DNA of 17,740 bases from Bacteroidota bacterium (GTDB lineage Bacteria; Bacteroidota; Bacteroidia; Chitinophagales; Chitinophagaceae): positions 1 to 17,740 of the forward strand of contig JAFAGE010000368.1 in the NCBI GenBank assembly GCA_023423015.1. The letters are read 5' to 3'. The notes under the pieces were generated by a model. The model saw nothing but the letters and a program-made list of their open reading frames with translations. It was not told the DNA's origin and made no database searches. The translations under genes and the position numbers were made by a program. Shown one piece after another: positions 8,371 to 15,657 of this stretch; position 1 is the stretch's first letter; each line of letters opens with the position of its first letter.

Positions 8371-9993
8371 ATGATGCAAGTAAAACCTTTCTTACGGTTT
8401 TTATTGATCGTTCTTTTCCTTTGGTCGTGCGATAATCACCGCTCTTCATCAAAAAACGTATTCCGGTACAACGAGTCGTCAAACATCGCCTCGCTGGACC
8501 CGGCTTTTGCCAAAAACCAGTCGATAATCTGGGCGGTCCACCAATTGTTTAACACCCTTGTAGAAACGGATCAATCACTTAATATCGTACCGTCACTTGC
8601 CACCAGCTGGACGATTTCCCCCGACCGGCGCGTGTACACCTTTGCCCTGCGCGGCGACGTGTATTTTCACGACAATGAAGAATTCCCTGGCGGTAAGGGC
8701 AGAAAGATGACGGCCCACGATGTGGAGTATAGCCTGCAAAGAATTATTGATAGGAATACCGCCAGCAGCGGCGCATGGATTTTTAATAACCGGGTTGATC
8801 CCGAAAATGGATTTCGTGCCCTGAACGATTCTGTGTTTCAGCTTACTTTGTTGCAACCGTTTACTCCAATCCTCGGCTTGCTGAGCATGAAGTATTGTTC
8901 CGTTGTTCCCCGCGAGGTGGTGGAGAAATATGGAAAGGATTTCAGGCGACATCCTTGTGGAACAGGTCCGTTCAGATTCGGTTCCTGGGAGGAAGGGCAG
9001 GCTCTGATTATGTTGAAGAATGAGCGTTATTTCGAGACAGACGAGCTCGGTAAACGACTTCCATATTTCGAAGCAATCAAAACTACTTTTAACACCAGCA
9101 AGGCTGCAGAGTTTTTGTTGTTCCGGCAGGGAACCCTGGATTTTATCAACGATATCGATGCATCATTTAAAGACGAAATACTGAACAAAAGGGGTGAGCT
9201 GAAAAAGAACTGGGAAGGAAAAATTGTTCTGGCCAAACATGCGTATTTAAATACTGAATACCTGGGTATTCTTGTGGATAGCAGCAACGCCCTGGTAAAG
9301 AATTCGGCGCTTCGATATAAACAGGTTCGCCAGGCAATCAACTATGGATTCGACAGGAAGAAAATGATGATGTACCTGCGCAATTCAATCGGTACTCCTG
9401 CAGAACAGGGATTTGTGCCCGCAGGATTGCCATCGTTCGATTCACTGGCAAATGGGTACACTTATCAACCGGAAAAAGCTCGTGCGTTGCTGGCTTCCGC
9501 TGGATTTACGCGGCAGAACAAACCAGCGGTACGTCTACTTACCGTGCCCATTTACTCTGAGCTGGCAGGTTTCATAGCGCGCGAGCTGGAAGCAATTGGA
9601 ATCGATGTGCAGGTAGAAGTGGTACAAAAGGGTTTGTTGCTGGAGCAAACAGCCAATTCTCGTGTACTTTTTTTCCGGGCAAGCTGGATCGCAGATTATC
9701 CTGACGCAGAAAATTACCTGAGCGTTTTCTATGGGAAAAATCCGGCTCCCCCCAATTACACACGCTACCATAATAAACTATACGATAAACTATACGAAGA
9801 ATCGCTGACTGTTACCGACACAAGCCGGCGTTATGAACTTTACCGTAAAATGGATAGTATGATCGTTGCAGATGCACCGGTTGTACCACTGTGGTACGAT
9901 GAGGCAATTCATCTTATCCAACCCGGCATGAGAGGATTTGCCCCAAACGGACTGAACCTGCTTGAACTTCGGAAAGCGCACAAAGCAGATTAA
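8371..9993 (+). CDS. ABC transporter substrate-binding lipoprotein, family 5 (peptide/oligopeptide type)
   Basis: The 540-residue protein has a lipoprotein signal (LLIVLFLWSC, lipidation at C20). It is followed by a complete SBP_bac_5 fold of the DppA/OppA class. Family features include SLDPAFA near residue 40, a LFNTLVE segment, PSLATSWTIS, the YTFALRGDVYFHDN hairpin, and TAHDVEYSLQRI near 130. The C-terminal lobe carries IADYPDAENYL and a final VPLWYDEAIHL. Such proteins capture di- or oligopeptides (some bind nickel, opines or sugars) and deliver them to an inner-membrane ABC permease. No permease or ATPase gene is in the window, so it either serves a transporter encoded elsewhere or acts as a sensor or chaperone. 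It is divergent from the M1 peptidase, which suggests a shared role in extracytoplasmic peptide use. The start is one of two adjacent ATGs (8371, 8374). Its stop lies 9 bases from that of convergent msrA. Confidence 0.92.
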   Translation: MMQVKPFLRFLLIVLFLWSCDNHRSSSKNVFRYNESSNIASLDPAFAKNQSIIWAVHQLFNTLVETDQSLNIVPSLATSWTISPDRRVYTFALRGDVYFHDNEEFPGGKGRKMTAHDVEYSLQRIIDRNTASSGAWIFNNRVDPENGFRALNDSVFQLTLLQPFTPILGLLSMKYCSVVPREVVEKYGKDFRRHPCGTGPFRFGSWEEGQALIMLKNERYFETDELGKRLPYFEAIKTTFNTSKAAEFLLFRQGTLDFINDIDASFKDEILNKRGELKKNWEGKIVLAKHAYLNTEYLGILVDSSNALVKNSALRYKQVRQAINYGFDRKKMMMYLRNSIGTPAEQGFVPAGLPSFDSLANGYTYQPEKARALLASAGFTRQNKPAVRLLTVPIYSELAGFIARELEAIGIDVQVEVVQKGLLLEQTANSRVLFFRASWIADYPDAENYLSVFYGKNPAPPNYTRYHNKLYDKLYEESLTVTDTSRRYELYRKMDSMIVADAPVVPLWYDEAIHLIQPGMRGFAPNGLNLLELRKAHKAD

Positions 9994-10002
9994 ACCTGCG
10001 TT

Positions 10003-10668
10003 TTACTTCGCTGCCTTTTTCGCAATCTTATCTTTAAACACCTTATTAAACTTCTCCAGTTTCGGGCGAATCACATAATAACAGTAGGGTTGTGAACCAT
10101 TGTTGTTGTAGTAATCCTGGTGATAATTTTCCGCCACGTAAAAATTCGAAAATGGGGTTACTTCCGTCACAATCGGGTTATCAAACGCTTTGCTCTTATC
10201 AAGTTCCGCTTTATAACTTTCGGCCTTTTGCCGCTGTTCTTCGTTGTGGTAGAAAATAGCACTGCGATACTGCGGACCTACATCATTCCCCTGGCGGTTC
10301 AATGTAGTTGGATCGTGACTTTGCCAGAAAGCTTCAAGCAACTCGTCGAAAGTGATCTGTTCCGGATTATATACTATCTGCACCACTTCGGCATGACCGG
10401 TGGTACCCTCGCAAACTTCTTTGTAGGTCGGGTTTTCAACATGCCCTCCGCTGTAGCCGGAAGTTACTTTCAATACTCCGTTGAGTTGCTGAAAGATGGC
10501 TTCTGTACACCAGAAACATCCTGTGCCAAAAGTTGCCGTGTCGGCCTTAACGCCTTCAGGGATAGCAAAACTCATTTCGTTACTCATCATTTTGTTTGGA
10601 TTTGCATTTCGCCCGCATGATGTTAATGAAACCATCAGGAGCATCATGCCTGCTAAAACACTGTTCAT
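10003..10668 (-). CDS. msrA: Peptide-methionine (S)-S-oxide reductase, exported lipoprotein form
   Basis: The chosen ATG at 10668 gives 221 residues. A hydrophobic leader ending in SLTSC puts a lipidated cysteine at C18. The MsrA domain follows with the catalytic motif GCFWC (catalytic C51, second cysteine C54). Family blocks GYSGGHVENPTY, GTTGHAEVV and AFWQSHDPTTLNRQGNDVG follow, and a resolving cysteine in QPYC is C196. The enzyme reduces the S-epimer of methionine sulfoxide in proteins, restoring oxidised methionines. The leader implies action in the envelope rather than the cytoplasm, so it needs an envelope reductant. A longer frame begins with TTG at 10692, but that codon is part of a perfect TAnnTTTG box, so it should not be in the mRNA. 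No msrB domain is fused. It is divergent from mutS2 and ends 9 bases from the substrate-binding protein stop. Confidence 0.95.
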   Translation of the reverse strand: MNSVLAGMMLLMVSLTSCGRNANPNKMMSNEMSFAIPEGVKADTATFGTGCFWCTEAIFQQLNGVLKVTSGYSGGHVENPTYKEVCEGTTGHAEVVQIVYNPEQITFDELLEAFWQSHDPTTLNRQGNDVGPQYRSAIFYHNEEQRQKAESYKAELDKSKAFDNPIVTEVTPFSNFYVAENYHQDYYNNNGSQPYCYYVIRPKLEKFNKVFKDKIAKKAAK

Positions 10669-10689
10669 GTGCAATTGTTTATCCTGCTG

Positions 10690-10697
10690 CAAAGGTA
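10690..10697 (-). promoter_or_regulatory. Candidate -7 box (TACCTTTG) of msrA
   Basis: TACCTTTG on the minus strand matches TAnnTTTG exactly and ends 21 bases before the ATG at 10668, predicting a leader of about 15 bases. It covers the alternative TTG start at 10692, which argues for the shorter protein. No TTG is present at the -33 distance. Confidence 0.5.
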
Positions 10698-10727
10698 CTA
10701 TTTCCGTTGCCAGCTTTACTTAATATA

Positions 10728-10746
10728 CGGCGGCTAAACTCCGCCG
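10728..10746. repeat. GC-rich palindrome between the divergent msrA and mutS2 promoters
   Basis: CGGCGG (10728-10733) and CCGCCG (10741-10746) form a perfect 6-bp inverted repeat around a 7-base AT-rich spacer. It lies about 30 bases from the msrA -7 box and 16 bases from the mutS2 -7 box, roughly over the -33 region of mutS2. It is not followed by a T run in either direction, so it does not look like a terminator. It could be a shared operator or a chance stem. Confidence 0.4.
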
Positions 10747-10762
10747 GATGAGCCTATTCAAG

Positions 10763-10770
10763 TAAATTTG
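10763..10770 (+). promoter_or_regulatory. Candidate -7 box (TAAATTTG) of mutS2
   Basis: TAAATTTG matches the Bacteroidota -7 consensus exactly. It ends only 9 bases before the ATG at 10780, so a transcript would have a leader of a few bases or be almost leaderless. The alternative TTG start at 10768 is the last three bases of this box. There is no -33 TTG at the usual distance. Confidence 0.45.
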
Positions 10771-10779
10771 CAAACCATT

Positions 10780-12885
10780 ATGAAGTTTTTCCCCGAATCG
10801 GCACTCGTTCAGCTCGAATTTGAAAAAGTAAAAGCCTTGTTAAAAGAACAATGCCAAACGGAATTTGCCAAATCGAAGGCCGAGGAACTGAGAATACACA
10901 CCCGAAAGGAATTCATTCAGCAGGAGCTAAAACAATCCAGCGAATACCGGCAGTTACTAGACGCTTCCACCTGGTTCCCGAACGATTATGTGCTCAACCT
11001 GCAACGTGAGTTACAATTATTGTCCATTTCCGGTGCAGTGCTCACCGGCGAACAGTTTCTCGACATTCGTAAACTTCCGGTTAGCATACAGGCAATATTC
11101 CGTTGGTTCGAAAAAGACAGGAAGGTTACTTACCCGGCATTGCACAGTGTAATTGCCAGCACATATTATGAAAAGGAAATCCTGGTACGCATTGATGAAG
11201 TGATTGACGAAACAGGCAGAGTTAAAGACAATGCATCTAACGACCTGTTGCGCATTCGCCAGCAACTGGCAGGTAAGCGAAACGAATTACGACGCGTTTT
11301 TGACAGGATAGTTCAGAAATTAAATAAGTCAGGTTATGTTACGGACACCGCGGAAGCATTCCTGAACGGCAGGCGGGTTGTGGCAATATTTGCTGAACAC
11401 AAACGCCAGGTGAAAGGTATTTTACATGGTGAGAGCGACACACGGAAAACGAGTTTCGTTGAACCGGAAGAGACAATTGAACTCAACAATGACGTGTTTG
11501 CACTGGAACATGAAGAAGGCAGGGAAGTATATCGCATCCTCCGTGAACTTACATCGCGGCTTTCAGAACACAGCGCCTTGCTTTCTGCCTATCATTCCAT
11601 ACTTGGTGAATATGATTTCATCAGGGGGAAGGCAAAACTGGCGGTGTTGATGAATGCCAATCATCCGCTGGTTACCGATAAAGCAAACGTTCACCTCATT
11701 GCTGCATATCATCCGCTATTATACCTATACAACAAAAAGGCAGGAAAGCCGGTATTTCCTGTAGATCTTACATTAAACGAGAAAACCCGCATTCTGCTTA
11801 TTTCGGGGCCCAACGCAGGAGGTAAAACGGTTACATTAAAAACAGTGGGGCTCCTGCAGCTTATGATGCAGAGTGGTTTGCTCGTGCCTGTTCATCCGGA
11901 TTCTGAAATGGGGATCTTCAAACAACTGATGATCCACATCGGTGATACGCAGAGCCTGGAATTTGAATTGAGTACTTACAGTTCGCATCTTAAAAACATG
12001 AAGTACTTCATGGAAAATGCGAATGGAAAAACCCTGTTTTTTATCGACGAACTCGGAAGCGGCAGTGATCCCAATTTAGGTGGTGCATTCGCCGAAGTGA
12101 TATTGGAAGAGCTGGTCCGCAAACATGCGATGGGAATTGTGACCACCCATTATCTCAACCTGAAGATCATGGCCAACAAAACGCAGGGAATCATCAACGG
12201 CGCAATGGCGTTCGATGAAAAAAACCTGTTGCCGATGTATCGCCTTATTATAGGCAAGCCCGGTAGCTCATACACTTTTTCCATTGCAGAACGTATCGGA
12301 CTGGAACCGCGGTTGATTAAGCGGGCAAGGCAATTGGTAGATGAAGATCATTTCAGGCTCGACAAGTTGCTGAACCGCACGGAACAGGATCTGCAGGCAA
12401 TTGAAAAAGAGAAAGCAGAGTTACAGCGACTGGTGAAAGAGAATGAACGTATGCGGCGCGACATGGAAGTGTTGATGAATAAGGAGAAGCACAGCCAGCA
12501 GGTGGAAATGTTGAAGCAGCAGAATCGCATTACTGAAGACAGGATTACATACCTGAAAGACATGGAGCGTAAGCTGAAACAGATAGTAGCCGACTGGAAA
12601 AAAGCGGAAGGAACTGAAAACAAAAATGCGCTCATCCGGCAGATGAAAGACCTGTTATTCAAACAGCAGGTGAAACAAAAAGAAGAAAAGGTTAAGAAGA
12701 AGATTAATTCCAAATACGACGTTGTCGAAAATGGTGAAATACGGATAGGACAAAAGGTGCTGATGAAAAAGAATCACCAGGTAGGGGAGGTGCGCGAAAT
12801 AAAGGGCAAAAAAGCCATCGTTCAGTTAGGGCTCGTGCCAATAACTGTTGAATTGGGGGATCTTATGGTAGTGGAAGAAAAGTGA
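10780..12885 (+). CDS. mutS2: MutS2-like ATPase lacking the C-terminal Smr nuclease domain
   Basis: The ATG at 10780 gives 701 residues. The protein has the MutS core and clamp region (about 1-290, helical) and then a complete ABC-type ATPase. Walker A is GPNAGGKT (343-350), the signature region is STYSSHLKN (about 398-406), Walker B is LFFIDE (419-424), and the D-loop GSGSDP follows. A histidine switch is in VTTHY (about 454-458). A long charged coiled coil (about 520-645) leads to a small KOW-like beta domain (GQKVLMKK to VPITVEL, about 657-690), and there the protein ends. Standard MutS2 proteins (about 780 residues) carry an Smr endonuclease after this point. MutS2 family members bind branched DNA and suppress recombination, or act on collided ribosomes. 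Without Smr, any cutting would need a partner. It is not a MutS mismatch-repair protein, since the N-terminal mismatch-binding domain is absent. It is divergent from msrA and abuts the CBS gene. Confidence 0.92.
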   Translation: MKFFPESALVQLEFEKVKALLKEQCQTEFAKSKAEELRIHTRKEFIQQELKQSSEYRQLLDASTWFPNDYVLNLQRELQLLSISGAVLTGEQFLDIRKLPVSIQAIFRWFEKDRKVTYPALHSVIASTYYEKEILVRIDEVIDETGRVKDNASNDLLRIRQQLAGKRNELRRVFDRIVQKLNKSGYVTDTAEAFLNGRRVVAIFAEHKRQVKGILHGESDTRKTSFVEPEETIELNNDVFALEHEEGREVYRILRELTSRLSEHSALLSAYHSILGEYDFIRGKAKLAVLMNANHPLVTDKANVHLIAAYHPLLYLYNKKAGKPVFPVDLTLNEKTRILLISGPNAGGKTVTLKTVGLLQLMMQSGLLVPVHPDSEMGIFKQLMIHIGDTQSLEFELSTYSSHLKNMKYFMENANGKTLFFIDELGSGSDPNLGGAFAEVILEELVRKHAMGIVTTHYLNLKIMANKTQGIINGAMAFDEKNLLPMYRLIIGKPGSSYTFSIAERIGLEPRLIKRARQLVDEDHFRLDKLLNRTEQDLQAIEKEKAELQRLVKENERMRRDMEVLMNKEKHSQQVEMLKQQNRITEDRITYLKDMERKLKQIVADWKKAEGTENKNALIRQMKDLLFKQQVKQKEEKVKKKINSKYDVVENGEIRIGQKVLMKKNHQVGEVREIKGKKAIVQLGLVPITVELGDLMVVEEK

Positions 12886-12909
12886 TTACATGCTCGCGTG
12901 CAGGTAATC
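12884..12909. repeat. Imperfect hairpin across the abutting mutS2 and CBS-gene stop codons
   Basis: GATTAC (12884-12889) pairs with GTAATC (12904-12909). TGC (12891-12893) pairs with GCA (12900-12902) across one A/G mismatch, leaving a 6-base loop. Rightward it is followed by TTTC; leftward it is followed by a pyrimidine-rich ACTTTTCTTCC. It could work as a weak two-way terminator for the convergent genes, but the stem is short. Confidence 0.3.
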
Positions 12910-13320
12910 TTTCAGTTGTGAAATGGTTTCCTGTTGAGACAATATGGTTTCACGAACAACGTCGTTGATCGAAATGATTCCCGAAAGCTGGTCGTCTTCG
13001 AATACCGGCAGGTAACGGATGTTCCTGTCGGACATTAGCTGCATACAATATTCAATCGAATCCTGGGGAGTGATCCTCGGAAAATCGGAAGACATGATTT
13101 CTGACACCATTGTGTCGGTAGATGATTTTCCCTTGAGAATAACCTTACGCGAGTAGTCGCGTTCTGTCATTATTCCCTGATATTGGTCATTTGCTACCAC
13201 TACTACCGATCCGATATTCTGATCGGCCATTATCTTCAGCGCATCAAGCACGGATGTGTCGGGTGAAACATTGGTTACGTTCCTGCCTTTGCGGATGATA
13301 ACATCTGCAACTTTTTTCAT
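12886..13320 (-). CDS. Tandem CBS-domain protein
   Basis: The ATG at 13320 gives 144 residues (KKVADVII at the start). The protein is almost entirely two CBS motifs: the first about 5-60 (VSPDTSVLDALKIMADQNIGSVVV, GIMTERDYSRK) and the second about 75-130 (ITPQDSIEYCMQLMSDRNIRYLPV, GIISINDVV). Pairs of CBS motifs form a Bateman module that binds adenosine nucleotides such as AMP, ATP or SAM and signals energy status to a partner. There is no attached enzyme or transporter domain, and the target is unknown. Stand-alone CBS proteins of this size are common in bacteria. A TTG two codons upstream would add two residues and is less likely. It is the last gene of the leftward namZ-fmt-CBS run, 67 bases after fmt. 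Its stop directly abuts the stop of convergent mutS2, with no bases between. Confidence 0.9.
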   Translation of the reverse strand: MKKVADVIIRKGRNVTNVSPDTSVLDALKIMADQNIGSVVVVANDQYQGIMTERDYSRKVILKGKSSTDTMVSEIMSSDFPRITPQDSIEYCMQLMSDRNIRYLPVFEDDQLSGIISINDVVRETILSQQETISQLKDYLHASM

Positions 13321-13387
13321 ATGCAATTCATTTGGTTAGAAAATGAGGTGGTACGATAGTAATTTACGGATTTTTGCCGACAATAAC

Positions 13388-14332
13388 TTACTTACCTGCC
13401 GGCCTGAACCCCATTAAAAAGCTTTTAATTTCCATCCTCTTTTTCCCCTCCAGCTGAAGCTCAGTGATATATACCCAGCCGTCTTTCGCAGCAAAACGCA
13501 GGAAGGTTTTAGAGTCAGTTTCCCATTCCCCGGGCTGCTTACCGGTGTTTTGAACAGCAACAGTAGTTCTGTACACCTTTAACGTCTTGCCTTCCAACGA
13601 AGTAAAAGCCCCGGGAGCCGGAGATAAACCTCGTACCAGGTTGTGCACCTGGTGTGCGCCGAGTGTCCAGTCTATTTTGCCGGTGTCCGTGGTAAGTTTC
13701 GGTGCATGATGTTGCGCTCCTGTTTCAGGTTGTGTTTTTTCTTCCACGGTGCCTTCAATCAAGCCTGCTATTGTTTCTACCAACACCCTGGCGCCAAGAT
13801 TTTTTAATTTGTCGTGCAATTCGCCGGCTGTTTCATCTTCGCCGATTTCAACACTGCGCTGCAGTAAAATATTTCCTTTGTCAATTTCGTGCACCAGGCG
13901 AAAGGTAGTGATGCCGGTCATTTTTTCGCCATTGATAATGGCCCAGTTTATCGGCGCCGCGCCGCGATACTTTGGTAATAAGGAAGCGTGTACATTGATT
14001 GTTCCGAAAGGAGGCATATTCCACACTATTTCCGGTAACATTCTGAAAGCAACTACTATTTGTAAATCTGCATGCAATGATCTGAGTTGTTCAATAAATT
14101 CGGGGTCACGCAGTTTCGCAGGCTGCAAAACTGGAATATTTGCTGCAACCGCATATCTTTTTACTGCACTCTCGTTCATTTTCATACCGCGGCCTGCAGG
14201 TTTGTCGGGAGCAGTCACCGCCGCCACTATATTAAAGCCCGCTTTCACGAGTGCATCAAGCGATGCCACCGCAAATTCAGGCGTGCCCATAAATATAATA
14301 CGGGGTTGTGCATTCATCTTCATTCGTGTCAT
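13388..14332 (-). CDS. fmt: Methionyl-tRNA formyltransferase
   Basis: The 314-residue protein is full length. It formylates the methionine on initiator tRNA using 10-formyltetrahydrofolate, in the cytoplasm. The N-terminal Rossmann-type domain opens with RIIFMGTPEFA, and PDKPAGRG follows. The catalytic block INVHASLLPKYRGAAPI carries N113 and H115, and the third catalytic residue D151 is in VHEIDKGN. The 36-residue gap from H115 to D151 matches that between H108 and D144 of the E. coli enzyme. The C-terminal OB-like tRNA-binding domain spans about 210-310. The ATG at 14332 overlaps the TGA of the upstream namZ gene in an ATGA arrangement, which supports this start and suggests translational coupling. 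Later in-frame ATGs (codons 4 and 6) are possible alternatives. The usual neighbour def is not here. Confidence 0.98.
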   Translation of the reverse strand: MTRMKMNAQPRIIFMGTPEFAVASLDALVKAGFNIVAAVTAPDKPAGRGMKMNESAVKRYAVAANIPVLQPAKLRDPEFIEQLRSLHADLQIVVAFRMLPEIVWNMPPFGTINVHASLLPKYRGAAPINWAIINGEKMTGITTFRLVHEIDKGNILLQRSVEIGEDETAGELHDKLKNLGARVLVETIAGLIEGTVEEKTQPETGAQHHAPKLTTDTGKIDWTLGAHQVHNLVRGLSPAPGAFTSLEGKTLKVYRTTVAVQNTGKQPGEWETDSKTFLRFAAKDGWVYITELQLEGKKRMEIKSFLMGFRPAGK

Positions 14333-15564
14333 TCGAAATCTTCGTACAGCAAATATTTTTTTCTGATCGTCTTGAACCTGTCCAGGTCTGGTTTCCAGGA
14401 TGCTCTTATTTCTTCGTCGGATTTTCCATTTCTGATCTGCGTTAACAGCTCGCTATTGCCTGCAAGGCGGTTGAAGTTCGCTCCCTTGTTAAGAAAGAAA
14501 CTGTCTTTTGGTTCAAAAAGTTCATAGGCCTTTTTCACATAACTGAGATGCAGTTTTCCATCCACTTTTTTCAACACTTCTTCATTCGTTCCTCCCAGGT
14601 CCCACCCGTAACAACGTTTATCCTGCAACTTCGGCGATTTGGCGCCTTCGCGGCTCGTTGGTGTGAAACTGTAGAGTGTGTCTGGTAAATTGGGGTGTCC
14701 GAATTGTTGAAATGGCCGGTCTGTTCCTCTTCCTTCACTCAGCACGGTGCCTTCAAAAAAGCAGGTTGATGGATAAAGATAAACCGATGCCATGTCGGGC
14801 AGGTTGGGCGAAGGTTTTTCAGGTAAGATATACTTGCTCTTGTGTGTGTAGTTCTCGCAGGGAATTACGGTGAGATCAAGGTTCCTGCCGGTCTTTTTCC
14901 GAATTGCAGAATCAATCATCTTTTCTCCTTTCAGCATTTGGGCATATTCGCCGATTGTCATGCCGTAAACTACCGGCACTTGCTGCATGCCTAGAAAAGA
15001 TCTGAAGCCGGGTTTTCTCACAGGACCGTCTACATAAAAACCGTTGGGATTAGGCCGGTCGAGAATAATGAGCGGCTTATTGAATTCGATAGCAGACTCT
15101 GCCAGGTCTTCAAGTGAAGAAATGTATGTGAAAAAGCGCACTCCTACATCCTGAATGTCGAACACGATTACGTCTACATCTGCCAGGTCTTCAGCTGTTG
15201 GTTTCCTTTTTTTTCCATAAAGAGAAATTACCGGAACACCGGTTTTAGGATCCCTGGAATTTGAAACCTTTTCTCCTGCATCAGCAGTTCCACGAAAACC
15301 ATGTTCGGGTGCAAAGATTTTCCGCACATCTACATGCGACCGCAGCAATGTATCTACAAGGTGCACCTTCCCCACCAGGGATGTATTGTTCGCAAAAACT
15401 GCAACCTTCTTCCCCTGCAGGCGGGGCAGGTAGACATTCATGCGTTCGGCTGCGGGAATGATTTTTGTGTCGGCAATATCGGTATGCTGAACACCTGCAG
15501 ATTGTCCACACGCAACAAGCAGGCACAATAAAGCGGGTACGATAAACATCAATCTCTTATACAT
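14329..15564 (-). CDS. namZ: DUF1343 / NamZ-type exo-beta-N-acetylmuramidase (GH171), lipoprotein
   Basis: The ATG at 15564 gives 411 residues. It starts with a lipoprotein signal (YKRLMFIVPALLCLLVAC, lipidation at C19). The mature part is a single DUF1343 domain with family motifs FAPEHGFRG (84-92, with E87 a likely catalytic acid), DIQDVGVRFFTYI (136-148), LDRPNPNG (168-175), and EGTVLSEGRGTDRPFQ (271-286). Characterised members from Bacillus subtilis and Tannerella forsythia release N-acetylmuramic acid from the non-reducing end of peptidoglycan fragments during wall recycling. The lipid anchor fits action on periplasmic muropeptides. An in-frame extension of 33 codons runs upstream into the FKBP start, lacks homology, and would bury the signal peptide, so it was rejected. 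It is the first gene of namZ-fmt-CBS and overlaps fmt by ATGA. A -7-like TATTTTTA (15593-15600) precedes it. Confidence 0.9.
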   Translation of the reverse strand: MYKRLMFIVPALLCLLVACGQSAGVQHTDIADTKIIPAAERMNVYLPRLQGKKVAVFANNTSLVGKVHLVDTLLRSHVDVRKIFAPEHGFRGTADAGEKVSNSRDPKTGVPVISLYGKKRKPTAEDLADVDVIVFDIQDVGVRFFTYISSLEDLAESAIEFNKPLIILDRPNPNGFYVDGPVRKPGFRSFLGMQQVPVVYGMTIGEYAQMLKGEKMIDSAIRKKTGRNLDLTVIPCENYTHKSKYILPEKPSPNLPDMASVYLYPSTCFFEGTVLSEGRGTDRPFQQFGHPNLPDTLYSFTPTSREGAKSPKLQDKRCYGWDLGGTNEEVLKKVDGKLHLSYVKKAYELFEPKDSFFLNKGANFNRLAGNSELLTQIRNGKSDEEIRASWKPDLDRFKTIRKKYLLYEDFE

Positions 15565-15657
15565 TATCAATCGGTGAAAGAGGTAAATGTGATAAAAATA
15601 ACGGAAACCATTACTTTCACCGCTAAAACGGAACATTTTTAACATCAAATAGCAAAT

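Noticed and set aside
9978..10020. A possible hairpin at the junction of the substrate-binding protein and msrA genes (GCAG / CTGC followed by GTTTT).
   Set aside because: Only 4 bp pair and the stem cannot be extended, so it is not a supportable terminator.
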